The notes: a model not told the origin generated them from the letters alone. Positions 36,275-45,567 are shown, numbered from the stretch's first letter. The stretch: 64,000 bases of DNA from Halodesulfurarchaeum sp. HSR-GB (GCF_031432215.1 NZ_JAVKGN010000002.1:62001-126000); one strand, 5' to 3'. Made by a program: numbers and translations.

Positions 36275-36571
36275 ATGACATCTACGTTTGATTCCGTACA
36301 GAAAGGTGGTCTCGGTGACGGCACTGAGGTCCAGAATGTAGTTCCCACTGCCAAGACGTCATCAATGGGACTTTTCGACGACATTCAGGAACCTGCAGCG
36401 ACTATGGCTACGTCGAAGCAGCAGTCTAAGCAACCCTCGTTGGGTGAGGCTATTGCGGGCGCAATCGTCCTGGTCGGGGGAGCGTGGCTCGCTGGTGAGA
36501 TCCTCAGGGAGATTTTTGGGTCCGGGGCAGATTTGACTGCCGTCGAACAACAGATTCTCGCGTCGGCATAA
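36275..36571 (+). CDS. small protein with one hydrophobic helix
   Basis: A 98-residue protein. The first 50 residues are polar and probably disordered. A glycine/alanine-rich hydrophobic helix (AIAGAIVLVGGAWLAGEIL) follows near residue 60. It could be a single-pass membrane protein or a pore-forming toxin-like peptide. It lies 65 bases after the MBL gene and 94 bases before a four-pass membrane protein. Confidence 0.5.
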   Translation: MTSTFDSVQKGGLGDGTEVQNVVPTAKTSSMGLFDDIQEPAATMATSKQQSKQPSLGEAIAGAIVLVGGAWLAGEILREIFGSGADLTAVEQQILASA

Positions 36572-36664
36572 TCCCATTTTCAATCAAGTGTGTATCTCAA
36601 TAGACCCTTCTGTGCTGCATATGAGATGATATATAGGTTATCGGACTATCCGTTGTAACAAGCT

Positions 36665-37363
36665 ATGGCTCTTGAGCGAAGCTTCCGAGCACTGGGATTC
36701 TATGATGTCATCACAAATCTCGTTCCTGGCGCGCTCTGGGTCGGTGCTCTCATTATTCTACTCCAGGTTGATCAGCTGATACAGGGCCTTCCCAATGGTG
36801 TGATTGTCGGCGGATTTCTTGCACTAGCATATGTAACCGGCCATTTACTGCAGGCGCTGGGCAGTTGGACTGATTCACCCACAACCTTCGGTGATACACT
36901 CGCCGCGATTCAAAATGAGACGCCAGCTACGGCGCCGATCTCAATTACTCACGTTGAAGAATCATTTTTGACGTTATGCGAACAACGGTTTTCGCTACCA
37001 TCTGATTTTGACCATCACGGAAAGCTATTGAAGATGGTTCTGAGTTATCTTGCGACGACTTCCTATACGCGAGCCCTGCGGTTTCAGGCACTCTATTCCT
37101 TTCATCGGAGTATGTGGGCGGCATCATGGTCCCTACTCGTAGTGATCGCTATTTTTGGTCTCCTTAGCATTCTTGGACATGTAATTCTCCCTTCACTTAC
37201 CGTAACTGGTGGTATTACCATCGCTGCACTTGTTGGCGTCGCAGTCTTTTGGAATCGGAAAAATAAGTTTGATAAAACCTTTGTGAATTACCTGTTCATC
37301 GATTTTTATAATGCCCAGCAATCGACTGTATCGGAAAATCTGACACCGGGAACTGAGGCTTGA
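36665..37363 (+). CDS. four-pass membrane protein
   Basis: A 232-residue protein with two hydrophobic segments near the N-terminus (starting GFYDVITNLVPG), a cytoplasmic helical region with Cys/His residues around 110-130, and two more segments near 155-205. The layout, short hairpins around a soluble middle, is like membrane effectors of immune systems, but no family is identified. It probably belongs with the MBL gene and the 98-residue gene upstream. Confidence 0.5.
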   Translation: MALERSFRALGFYDVITNLVPGALWVGALIILLQVDQLIQGLPNGVIVGGFLALAYVTGHLLQALGSWTDSPTTFGDTLAAIQNETPATAPISITHVEESFLTLCEQRFSLPSDFDHHGKLLKMVLSYLATTSYTRALRFQALYSFHRSMWAASWSLLVVIAIFGLLSILGHVILPSLTVTGGITIAALVGVAVFWNRKNKFDKTFVNYLFIDFYNAQQSTVSENLTPGTEA

Positions 37364-37441
37364 TTATTGATTAGACAGTAGTTTAACTGCTCTGACGTCA
37401 AAAATTCGGGATATCACTTGAGGACGTGACTTGCTAATCTA

Positions 37442-38284
37442 TTACGCGGAAGTCTTTGAGCCGGTATTTTCCTCCATGTGCTCTATGAAGTCGAATATTA
37501 TATCTCTCGTAAGTAGGAGCATTTCCTTCCTTGTTTGGCCTGGCAGTTCAACATAATCTCCGTGGCGACGTGGGTCGGCAAATTCCTTTATGTCGCGAAT
37601 TGCATCCTCATCAACCGACAGCGTCTCTCTCAATGCTTCCCAGGAATCAGACTTACTTTGTTCATCAGTATGAAAATACTGCCTGATAGATTCGATTGCC
37701 CTGTAGCAATAGAATCCGGTTTCATGATGCGATTTCATTGCTAGAATATAATCAGCGAGACTCAACCGTAGAAGCGTCCCTGATTCCCCATCGTAGAGTG
37801 TCATTATTCTGCGCATATTGTCAAGAATCTTTCCGTCAGGTTCGACATCTGCAAGCTCGGGAATGTTCGATTCAAATGTGACGGCTTTGCCGTCTGGTAA
37901 CTCTACCTGAGATATTTCAGCGTCAAGAACTCTCCCGGTAATAAAACAGATGGGGTCTATAATACTTTGGAGCAAATTTTCTATTAGATTTTTGAATGAG
38001 TGTAAATCTGCCAGTGAGACATTCAGTTGATAAACAACAGCAACTTCCGAATCCTCGATAAAAACCTTAGCTTGACCTGGATGCTTACCTTTGCTGACGG
38101 TTGTTTCCAGTTCTGTGGGAATGTCTAGGTTTGCTTGATGAGGCCGGATCTCGCCATAAAAAATATACTCTTCTCCCATATGTCTCCATAATAGGTTATT
38201 AGCCTTAGAATTGGTCCTCAATTGGTTTTTTGGGAGTTCGTAATTTACTCCGATTTGATTGGATATCTGGTCGAGATATTTCAA
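37442..38284 (-). CDS. hypothetical protein with a HEPN-like C-terminus
   Basis: A 280-residue protein. The N-terminal 140 residues look beta-rich. The C-terminal part is helical and contains ADPRRHGDYV, which resembles the R..HG motif of Apea/HEPN-type domains, followed by RKEMLLLTRDIIF. The assignment is tentative. The gene ends the segment before the 94-nt double site at 38363-38456. Confidence 0.45.
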   Translation of the reverse strand: MKYLDQISNQIGVNYELPKNQLRTNSKANNLLWRHMGEEYIFYGEIRPHQANLDIPTELETTVSKGKHPGQAKVFIEDSEVAVVYQLNVSLADLHSFKNLIENLLQSIIDPICFITGRVLDAEISQVELPDGKAVTFESNIPELADVEPDGKILDNMRRIMTLYDGESGTLLRLSLADYILAMKSHHETGFYCYRAIESIRQYFHTDEQSKSDSWEALRETLSVDEDAIRDIKEFADPRRHGDYVELPGQTRKEMLLLTRDIIFDFIEHMEENTGSKTSA

Positions 38285-38362
38285 AAGTTGCTTTATGCCC
38301 TATGTGGTCTGCGTTAACCTCCTGTATATTGATGTTTTGAATAGAATATTGGTAGAGTCTGA

Positions 38363-38456
38363 TGCTAAATATGCGCGATCTATTCAGCAAATTCAGTTTG
38401 TACTCATTCAGATAATATCAAAACCGGACTGCTGTATATAGACCATCTATTCAGCA
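38363..38456 (+). repeat. 94-nt A+B double site
   Basis: An A site (38363-38389), a 40-nt spacer with TTGTACTCATTCAGATAATA and AAAACCGGAC, and a B site (38430-38456) with a perfect right arm. The right arm supplies the last two codons and stop of the adjacent histidine kinase gene (GCT GAA TAG on the - strand). The same 27-40-27 geometry recurs at 56121, 57741, 59848 and 62249. Confidence 0.8.
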
Positions 38457-41400
38457 ACAACTTCGATATCCCTAAACTCGAACCGGGCCCCTCCATCTGC
38501 TCCTTCAGTCACGTGCACTTCCCACCCATGGGCTTCGGCGATTCGCCTGACAATCGCCAACCCGAAGCCTGTTCCGTCGGGCGTATTCGAATGGCCAGGT
38601 TCGAACACCGATTCGCGTTCGTCTTCTGGAATGCCAGGGCCGTCATCCTCCACGTAGAACCCATCAGGGAGTGCTCCCACTCGCACGACCACGTCGTCCC
38701 CACCATGCTCAACCGCGTTGCGGATGAGATTCTCCAATAGTTGCCGAAGGCGGCTTCTGTCGGCTTGTATCGTTTGATCGAGATCAACAGCAACTGTCGC
38801 GTTGGCTGTATCGAAATCCTTCCAGCACGTTTCGATAAGACTGCCAACATCAACAGGTTGCATTTCGCTTACTTGTTGGCCATCTTGGGCAAGTGTCAGC
38901 GTATCCTCAATCAGGTCGAAACTTCGCTCAATACTTCTCGCTGCAGTATCCAATTGATCGCTATCATACTCTTCTTGAGCAATGGCTATCCGTCCTTTGG
39001 CGACATTCAACGGATTGCGAAGGTCATGGGAGACAACACTAGCAAACTCGTTGAGACGCTCATTTTGTCGCTGCAATTTTTCCTCTCGCTTTTGCTGTTT
39101 TGTCATCTCCATAGAAGTGATTTTCCGACTGATGATGAGATGTTGTCCAGGGACGATATCGGTTTTCGCCGTATATTCGACTGGATTCACTCCCCCGTCC
39201 GCACTGACAATCTTCATTTCATCACGTTTCATTTTGGCTGCCTGGATCTCGCCCCATTCGGCTTCGAAATCGAAATCGTCCGGCAGGAAATCCTTCATCG
39301 ACCGACCGACCAACTTCTGTTTCTCCACTCCGTATATTTGGGTGGCTTCTTCATTCACATCCAGAATGCGTGCCTCGTCATCGGTAATCGTCATGCCATC
39401 CCCGGCTTTCTTGAAGGCAGCTTCGTACTGAACCAACTCCTCCTCCCACTTTTTCCGGTCTGTGATATCAGTAATGATACCGGTCATCCGCCTGTTCCCG
39501 TTGGCACTCTCATGCACCTGACCACGGGCTTCGACCCAGACCTGATTGCCGTCCTCTGGTCGGATGCGGAACTCCGTCTCTACCCGTCCGTCAGACTCGA
39601 TAGCCGCTTGGAAGTCTCTCACTACTTTCTCCCAATCTTCAGGATGGACATACTCGGCGAAGGCTTCGATGCTCTCCTCAAACGTCTCAGGATAAAACCC
39701 GAACAGTTGTTCCATCGTGTCGGACCAGTGTACCGTATTGTTCTCCAAATCCCACCCCCAGACAGCCGAATCTGTTCCAGCAAGGACGATGTTGAGCCGT
39801 TTGGTGAGTTCTTTGACCTCTGACAGGTCCCTAATAACACCGATGAAACCCGCGATTTCGCCCGCAGGATTCCGCAGATAGAAGATATTGGTTTCTCCTG
39901 GGAACGTCTGGCCTGACTTCGTCTCATAGGTTACCGTGTACGTAAACTCGGGATCCCCTATATGTCCCTCAATCGCCTCCCCCATGGCCTCATATTCTTC
40001 CTCGCTTTCATACACGTATTTCGTGTGTTTGCCTTCGATTTCTTCGAGTTCATACCCGAACAGATCTTCGAATGCCGGATTGCAATTGATGATTTCACGG
40101 TCGGTATTAGCGACCAGAATCGCATCCTGTATGCTATTGAAAAGCGACTCATAGCGCTGTTTCTCTGTGTGGAGTTGCTGGTTCAGATCGCGTATCTTCT
40201 GCTCGCGCTCTTTGACTTCCGTTATATCCTGGCCTGCCGCGATTATCCCAGTGACGGAGTCCGAGGCGTCCCGAAGCGGTGCCGCCGAAATGCTCAAGTG
40301 TACTGGAGTCCCGTCTTTTCGCTCTCGTTCTACTTCCAAGCCGGTTATCGTTTCACCGGTTACCACCCGCTCGAACCGCTCTTGGAATCGTGAAGATTGC
40401 TCGTCGGTGAAAAGAGCCAGGGATTGTAGTTGCGCTCCGATAGTCTCCTCCGCTGGGTATCCGAATGCGTCTTCGGCAGCTTCGTTCCACAGAATGACAG
40501 TCCCCGAGGTATCTAACACCCAGATTGGTTCGGGGGACAGTTTGATGATGCCTTCGAGGCGCTGCTTGGTTTCCTGGAGTTTCCGCTCCCGTGCTTTGCG
40601 CTCGGAGATATCAAACTGGATTCCCACGAAACGAAGCGGGTCCCCTTCATCGTCTCGGTCCACGATTTTTCCCAAACTCTGTAGCCACATCCAATCGCCC
40701 TCGGCCGTTTGCAATCGGTACTCAGTTTCAAAGTATTCCGTCTCGCCTGCAGTGTGAACGTCCAATCTAGCCTCCATCTGTTCACGGTCGTCGGGGTGAA
40801 TACGCGTTTTCCAATCATCGACGTGGTGCCCGAATTCCTCCTTGGTGTAGCCGAGCATCTCGACATACTGTTCGTTGAGCTCGACTTCGCCAGTGGTCAT
40901 GTCCCAGTCCCAGACTCCCAGTTCAGCAGCCTCGACCGCCAGTTCGAAGCGTTCCCTGAGATTACGAAGGTTACGTTCGCGCTCCTTCTGCTCCGTAATA
41001 TCTCTGCTCTCTGCGATAAACCGGTCTTTCCCGTCGAGTTCTAAATGAAGCAAGTGGACTTCAACGGGTACCGTAGACCCATCCCGACGTTCATACCTCC
41101 CTTCGAATTGCCGCCGTTCACCATGATCGAAATCCGAAAGCAGTGTTTTCACATCCTCCGCCTCAACCTGCTGATCAAGCTCCCAGATGGGTGTCCCAAG
41201 CAACTCGTCTTTATTATAGTTTAAATCCTCACAAAGCCGCCGGTTTACATCAAGAATGGTACCCTCCGGGTCAAGCACATCGATCATATCCGGCGAATTT
41301 TCGAAGAGCACTTCGAGACGAGCAGATTTTTTCCGGAGGCTGGTTTCGCGTTTTTTCCGCTCGGTAATATCCCGGCTAACAATGAGATGCTGACCGGGGA

Positions 41401-42943
41401 CGATATGGCTTTTCGCAGTATATTCGATGGGGCATATCCCGCCGTCACCCGTAACGATTTCCACCTCATCGCGTTTCATTTCAGCGGCTTTGATTTCACC
41501 CCATTCGGCTTCGAAGTCGAAATCCTCGGGGAGGAATTCCCGTATCGGCCGACCAATCATTTCCTGTTGGTCGACTCCAAAAATTCGAGCCGCTTCGTTA
41601 TTCAGATCCAGAATGTGGCCTTCATCATCGGTGATTGTCATACCGTCGCCGGCCTCTTCAAAGGCTGATTTGTACTGATCACGGGCTCTGACCAAATCGT
41701 TCAGTTGCTTTTGAGCCCCTTCTGATGGGGTTTTCGGGACTAAAACCGACAGTGTCGTCCCTTCTTCTGTGGCGGTGGCATCGATGAGGCCCCCTTGGCT
41801 GGTCACGATCCAGTTCGTCAGCCACAGTCCCAACCCACTGCCATGCAACAGGGGGGTCTCCGATCCTGACCGAAAAACTGAGGCGTCCTGCTCTTCGATA
41901 CCCGGTCCATTGTCGGCGATTCGGATCTGTATATCGTCGGGATTCGCCTCGATTGTTATGTCGACGCGGGGGTTATCACCGCTGTGCTTAATGGCATTTT
42001 CGACGACTTCCTCAATGGCACGTTTGAAACTCGGAAGCACTTCGGCCGTGACCCCTTCATCTGGCGTCTCGACTGATATTGTCGCAGCGGAATTCTCCTG
42101 TCTCATCTGCGTGGCGATCTCCTCAACAAGGGCCGGGATATCGGCTGGTTCGGGGTTGGCGTCGCTGGAGATTAATTGGTCTAGTACACGGGCTTTCTCG
42201 CTGAGTTCGATGAGACTGTCAATGGTTTTCAGGGCTTTCTCCCCATAGTTGGTATCATCCAGCTTTTCAGCCATCATTTGAGTATAGCCCCGAACCACGG
42301 AGATGTCGTTACGCAAATTGTGTCGCAAGACTCGATTGAGGACGATGCTGAGGTTTGTCTGGCGTTTGAGAGCCTCTTCTTGGTTTTTCTTTTCGGTGAT
42401 GTCAATGACCGCGCCCCTGTATCCCTCGAAACCACCCTGATCATCTCTGAGAACTTTCACACTGTCGGAAACCCATCGGGTCTCACCCTCTGCTGTGCGC
42501 ACCTGATATTCGAATTGGTTGATTTCTCCGACGGCGTCCAGCGTATCAGCGTACCGCTTATATTTGTCAGAATCCACAAAAACATCGTCTTCGATGCTGT
42601 CGACGGCCTCGCATAACGCCTCCCCACTTTCGTATCCAAGCAGATCCGCAAATGCCGGATTCGCGAGGTCGTACTCGTCAAGACTCTCGGTCGCCGTGTA
42701 AATCCCTTCGTGGGCACTTTTGAAGAGCCGCTGATACCGTTCCTCCATCTCGGACGCCAATTCGAGCGTGCCCTTGGTCGTTTCCTTCAGTTCGGTTTGG
42801 AGGGATTCTTTTGCTTCACGCAGTTGTTCGTTTTCGGCCTGAAGATCGTCTATCTCCTGTGAGAGCGTTTCCAGTTCTTGGTGTAGTTCTGGGCTGCTCC
42901 GTGCTTTCACGCTCTTCAGGATTTGTTCAATCTGGTCGGTCAT
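38447..42943 (-). CDS. giant multi-PAS histidine kinase with two kinase cores
   Basis: A 1498-residue cytosolic sensor. An N-terminal coiled coil (20-70) and a PAS domain lead to a first kinase core with the histidine in LRHNLRND (around 210) and an ATPase domain with DNGPGIEE and GSGLGLWL. About six PAS domains follow (around 430-1260). A second core has SHDLRNPLN and ends with ATPase motifs DDGPGIPEDE and GTGFGLAI. I start at MTDQIEQ, which overlaps the RsbX-like gene by 17 bases; the longer frame upstream only shadows that gene. It is the last gene of the stressosome-type operon and probably its output or input kinase. No response regulator is adjacent. Confidence 0.88.
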   Translation of the reverse strand: MTDQIEQILKSVKARSSPELHQELETLSQEIDDLQAENEQLREAKESLQTELKETTKGTLELASEMEERYQRLFKSAHEGIYTATESLDEYDLANPAFADLLGYESGEALCEAVDSIEDDVFVDSDKYKRYADTLDAVGEINQFEYQVRTAEGETRWVSDSVKVLRDDQGGFEGYRGAVIDITEKKNQEEALKRQTNLSIVLNRVLRHNLRNDISVVRGYTQMMAEKLDDTNYGEKALKTIDSLIELSEKARVLDQLISSDANPEPADIPALVEEIATQMRQENSAATISVETPDEGVTAEVLPSFKRAIEEVVENAIKHSGDNPRVDITIEANPDDIQIRIADNGPGIEEQDASVFRSGSETPLLHGSGLGLWLTNWIVTSQGGLIDATATEEGTTLSVLVPKTPSEGAQKQLNDLVRARDQYKSAFEEAGDGMTITDDEGHILDLNNEAARIFGVDQQEMIGRPIREFLPEDFDFEAEWGEIKAAEMKRDEVEIVTGDGGICPIEYTAKSHIVPGQHLIVSRDITERKKRETSLRKKSARLEVLFENSPDMIDVLDPEGTILDVNRRLCEDLNYNKDELLGTPIWELDQQVEAEDVKTLLSDFDHGERRQFEGRYERRDGSTVPVEVHLLHLELDGKDRFIAESRDITEQKERERNLRNLRERFELAVEAAELGVWDWDMTTGEVELNEQYVEMLGYTKEEFGHHVDDWKTRIHPDDREQMEARLDVHTAGETEYFETEYRLQTAEGDWMWLQSLGKIVDRDDEGDPLRFVGIQFDISERKARERKLQETKQRLEGIIKLSPEPIWVLDTSGTVILWNEAAEDAFGYPAEETIGAQLQSLALFTDEQSSRFQERFERVVTGETITGLEVERERKDGTPVHLSISAAPLRDASDSVTGIIAAGQDITEVKEREQKIRDLNQQLHTEKQRYESLFNSIQDAILVANTDREIINCNPAFEDLFGYELEEIEGKHTKYVYESEEEYEAMGEAIEGHIGDPEFTYTVTYETKSGQTFPGETNIFYLRNPAGEIAGFIGVIRDLSEVKELTKRLNIVLAGTDSAVWGWDLENNTVHWSDTMEQLFGFYPETFEESIEAFAEYVHPEDWEKVVRDFQAAIESDGRVETEFRIRPEDGNQVWVEARGQVHESANGNRRMTGIITDITDRKKWEEELVQYEAAFKKAGDGMTITDDEARILDVNEEATQIYGVEKQKLVGRSMKDFLPDDFDFEAEWGEIQAAKMKRDEMKIVSADGGVNPVEYTAKTDIVPGQHLIISRKITSMEMTKQQKREEKLQRQNERLNEFASVVSHDLRNPLNVAKGRIAIAQEEYDSDQLDTAARSIERSFDLIEDTLTLAQDGQQVSEMQPVDVGSLIETCWKDFDTANATVAVDLDQTIQADRSRLRQLLENLIRNAVEHGGDDVVVRVGALPDGFYVEDDGPGIPEDERESVFEPGHSNTPDGTGFGLAIVRRIAEAHGWEVHVTEGADGGARFEFRDIEVVAE

Positions 42944-43595
42944 TGGTTTGGGTGACGACGAGGGCCGTGGCATCATCGTCGGATTTGCCATACTCTTCGA
43001 GCAATCGGTTCGCCAACGTGGCGGCCGATTCCGGTTCCCCGTTTCGGATATCCTGCCACTTCCACCGGGTCGAGATCCCGTCGGAGAACAAGGCAAGGGT
43101 AAACGATGGCTGCCAGTCCCGAGTGACAACAGAAACTTCCGGATTGTTTCCCCCGAGGACGCCACGTCGAACGATGAATCCGGTCCACTCGGGCCCGGCT
43201 ACTCTCACGTTGATATTTCCAACGTTGGCAAACGTGATCGTCCCAGCCGTCCAATCGAATTTTGCGAGGGCCATCACGACACCGCGAGTTCCGATGCAGG
43301 CCCTGTCAACTCCTCGAAAAATCGAATCTAATGACCTCTCCACATGGGACTCGACGTACTCACGAGCAGCAGTTGACGCTTTGTGGGCGCGAGGCCCATG
43401 GCCGAGGCCATCAATGACACCTACAAGGGTCGATTCGTTCCACGACTTGGAGACAAACGAATCTCCGTTTGGTTCGCCCTCCGATATTGGCCTCGTTGCG
43501 GCTCCAATCGAGACTGGAATTTGGTTTGCTGCTTCTTGGCCGTCAACGTTGTCTGGTTCTTCCTCGGTGGTGAAGTCAGCGCCCATCATTCCCAC
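42927..43595 (-). CDS. rsbX: RsbX-like PP2C/SpoIIE phosphatase
   Basis: A 222-residue PP2C-type phosphatase of the RsbX size class, without sensor domains. Metal-binding signatures are NGDSFV (around 45), VGVIDGLGHGP (around 58-68), LFSDGI (around 172) and DDATALVV near the end. In Bacillus RsbX resets the stressosome by removing phosphate from RsbS and RsbR. It overlaps the RsbT gene by ten bases upstream and the kinase gene downstream, so it belongs to one operon. Confidence 0.85.
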   Translation of the reverse strand: MGMMGADFTTEEEPDNVDGQEAANQIPVSIGAATRPISEGEPNGDSFVSKSWNESTLVGVIDGLGHGPRAHKASTAAREYVESHVERSLDSIFRGVDRACIGTRGVVMALAKFDWTAGTITFANVGNINVRVAGPEWTGFIVRRGVLGGNNPEVSVVTRDWQPSFTLALFSDGISTRWKWQDIRNGEPESAATLANRLLEEYGKSDDDATALVVTQTNDRPD

Positions 43596-43987
43596 TTCCT
43601 GATCCGAATAGTGGTCCCCTCACCTGGTTCGGTCTCGATCTCCATATCGTCCATAAGCGTCTGGGTCCCGGACAATCCCCGTCCCATGCCATTCGAGGTG
43701 GAATATTCCCCATCGAGGGCAGCCTCGGGATCGGCAATTCCCGGCCCCTCGTCCTCGAAAACGAACGTGAGGCCGTTCCGATTCTGTTCGGGAATCCGCT
43801 CCCATTCCATCGACCCTTCCCCGGCATACAGATAGATATTCCTGGCGAGTTCGGAAACGGCCGTCACGATCCGGGTGGTATCGGTCGTCCCAAGGCCGAT
43901 TTCTTCTGCTACTTCACGGGCTGTCTGACGGGCTTTGAGGATATCGTCCTCGGAATCGATTTCGATACGCCCAGTGTGATTGCTCAT
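43586..43987 (-). CDS. rsbT: RsbT-like serine kinase (GHKL switch protein)
   Basis: A 133-residue GHKL kinase very close in pattern to Bacillus RsbT: SELARNIYLYAGEG (N-box), EDEGPGIAD (G1), YSTSNGMGRGLSG (G2) and the end GEGTTIRIRKW. RsbT phosphorylates STAS proteins RsbR and RsbS on stress and is then released to a partner. Archaea have no sigma-B, so the released partner here must differ; the kinase or the phosphatase encoded next is the natural candidate. It overlaps rsbS by ATGA. Confidence 0.9.
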   Translation of the reverse strand: MSNHTGRIEIDSEDDILKARQTAREVAEEIGLGTTDTTRIVTAVSELARNIYLYAGEGSMEWERIPEQNRNGLTFVFEDEGPGIADPEAALDGEYSTSNGMGRGLSGTQTLMDDMEIETEPGEGTTIRIRKWE

Positions 43988-44352
43988 TCTGGGTCCCGGT
44001 TAACACCTAATATTTCCAGTGCCTGGTCAGTTGAGCGGGCTGTTTCCACGTTACCGAGACCATAGCCAAGTTCAGCAGCGGTGATCGCAACTTCGGGTCG
44101 CATCCCGGCAATGACGGTCGTTCCCCCCATGAGGTCGATTAATTGTGCTGTCTCGGATATGTGGCGAGCAAAAAACGAGTCCATCAACTCGACTCCTGAA
44201 ACGTCGAGGATAACGCCCTCCGGCTGTGACGTATCCATCGCCTCCAGGATCGTTTCTTGTAACTCGTCGATGATTTCGTCCTTGGGATTGTTGGGGAAGG
44301 TCCCCAACAGAATGTCGTGAATCCGAACAACATTGGCACTGTTTTGCAACAT
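43984..44352 (-). CDS. rsbS: RsbS-like STAS protein
   Basis: A single-STAS protein of 122 residues. The phosphorylation-site region GVELMDSFFARHISE aligns with the RsbS DSF(I/V)A segment and its serine. VIAGMRPEVAITAAELG matches the following helix. RsbS forms the structural core of the stressosome with RsbR. Its start overlaps the RsbR stop (TGATG) and its stop overlaps the RsbT start (ATGA), so translation is probably coupled. Confidence 0.9.
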   Translation of the reverse strand: MLQNSANVVRIHDILLGTFPNNPKDEIIDELQETILEAMDTSQPEGVILDVSGVELMDSFFARHISETAQLIDLMGGTTVIAGMRPEVAITAAELGYGLGNVETARSTDQALEILGVNRDPE

Positions 44353-45137
44353 CAGTCGATAGATACCTCCTGGAGTTCGAGTGCCGTTTTGAGACCGTCC
44401 TGCAGTGACGACCGCGTTTCGACATCGAACGCGACCCCGAGTTTTACGAGTGTCTGGGAGATGTCCGGATTAAGCCCCGTGATGATGGTTTGGCCGCCCA
44501 TCAGCTTGACCGCGTGAATCGTGTCGATAAGGTGCTGGGCTGTTTGCGTATCGACCGAATCAGCTCCGGTAATATCGATGATTGCAATCGAAGCCCCTTT
44601 TTCGGCAATTCGGTCCAGCAGTGCTTCTGTGAACGTTTCTGCCTCAGCGGAGCTCAACTTGCCGATGACCGTCGAAAGCAAGATCCCATCCCAGATTTCA
44701 ACAATGGGCACAGAGAGTTCCTGGGATTTGTACGATTTCTTTTGACCTTCTGCCTCTTGGTGGGGTTCAGCGATCTCCCGACCAATGCTTGCCACTGCAC
44801 CGTCGTTTCGTTCCGGAGTATCGATTTGGGCCCATTGGAATTCGTACGGGACACGATTCCCAGTCTTGGTTTCGAGTTCCGTAGAAAATGTGACCCTTGC
44901 CGAATCCTGGGTCACGGTATCTATAGCTTCGTTCAACCGTTCTCGCTCGGTCTCGGGGACGAGAGCGGGTACATTCAGCTCCGAAATCTCTTCATCGGAG
45001 TATCCGGTGACGTTTGTGAATTGAGTGTTCCAATCGGTGATCCTGCCTTCTGGTGTAAATACGTAGAAGAGGTCCCCAAGGGAGTTGATTGATTCTTCGA
45101 GTAATTCGGGGGGAATATTTTCTCTCATATATTTCAT
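44352..45137 (-). CDS. rsbR: RsbR-like PAS-STAS stressosome sensor
   Basis: A 261-residue protein. An N-terminal PAS domain (10-125) replaces the globin-like sensor of Bacillus RsbR. A C-terminal STAS domain (145-261) keeps the threonine site in ADSVDTQTAQHLID and has serines where RsbR carries its second Thr (ETRSSLQDG). It is the first gene of the RsbR-S-T-X-kinase operon. The start is either 45137 or a second Met three codons later. An A site lies 146 bases upstream. Confidence 0.88.
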   Translation of the reverse strand: MKYMRENIPPELLEESINSLGDLFYVFTPEGRITDWNTQFTNVTGYSDEEISELNVPALVPETERERLNEAIDTVTQDSARVTFSTELETKTGNRVPYEFQWAQIDTPERNDGAVASIGREIAEPHQEAEGQKKSYKSQELSVPIVEIWDGILLSTVIGKLSSAEAETFTEALLDRIAEKGASIAIIDITGADSVDTQTAQHLIDTIHAVKLMGGQTIITGLNPDISQTLVKLGVAFDVETRSSLQDGLKTALELQEVSID

Positions 45138-45282
45138 AACTGTCTTTAGTCAGATAAATACTGTCACCATTATAGCATATTTGCATGGTATGCCATGGAA
45201 TGAAACCCTCTCGTTGAAAACTACCCACCGGCGAGAATTGTCCTGTTAACCGATTACTGAGTAGAAAACTATCCTCGCTGGT

Positions 45283-45309
45283 TGCTGAATTCGCGCTATG
45301 TATTCAGCA
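45283..45309 (+). repeat. type A site upstream of the stressosome operon
   Basis: The left arm TGCTGAAT, a core beginning TCGCGC and the right arm ATTCAGCA form a perfect 8-base stem. It is the cleanest single A site in the window and marks the boundary between the stressosome operon and the replicon segment. Confidence 0.8.
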
Positions 45310-45403
45310 CGGTCGAAATAATTCATATATATTTTGAAGTTTTTAATCTTAAACTTCGACTTCGAACCACGAATGCATCAAACTAAAACCCCAAATTGGG
45401 AAA

Positions 45404-45560
45404 TTAACCAAGCAGGAATTTTCTGAATCGATCTTTTCGTTTGATCACGTTTCCAAAGGCCACGTTCTCTTTTGCTTCAGCCATTTCGACAGAAACTCGA
45501 TCTCTCACCTTCGTATCAGGAACGATTACAACATAGCCAGGTCCGACTCGGGTAACGAAA
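45404..45560 (-). pseudogene. TRAM-domain 3' fragment
   Basis: On the - strand a frame without a start reads FVTRVGPGYVVIVPDTK and then RVSVEMAEAKENVAFGNVI before a stop at 45404. This is the typical end of a haloarchaeal TRAM domain, a small RNA-binding fold. The N-terminal part is missing, so I call it a relic. Confidence 0.6.
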
Positions 45561-45567
45561 AGAAGAC

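Noticed and set aside
42944-43165. Longer N-terminus of the giant kinase
   Set aside because: The extra 74 codons lie antiframe over the RsbX-like gene, are basic and Pro/Ser-rich, and resemble no kinase. The start MTDQIEQ is preferred.
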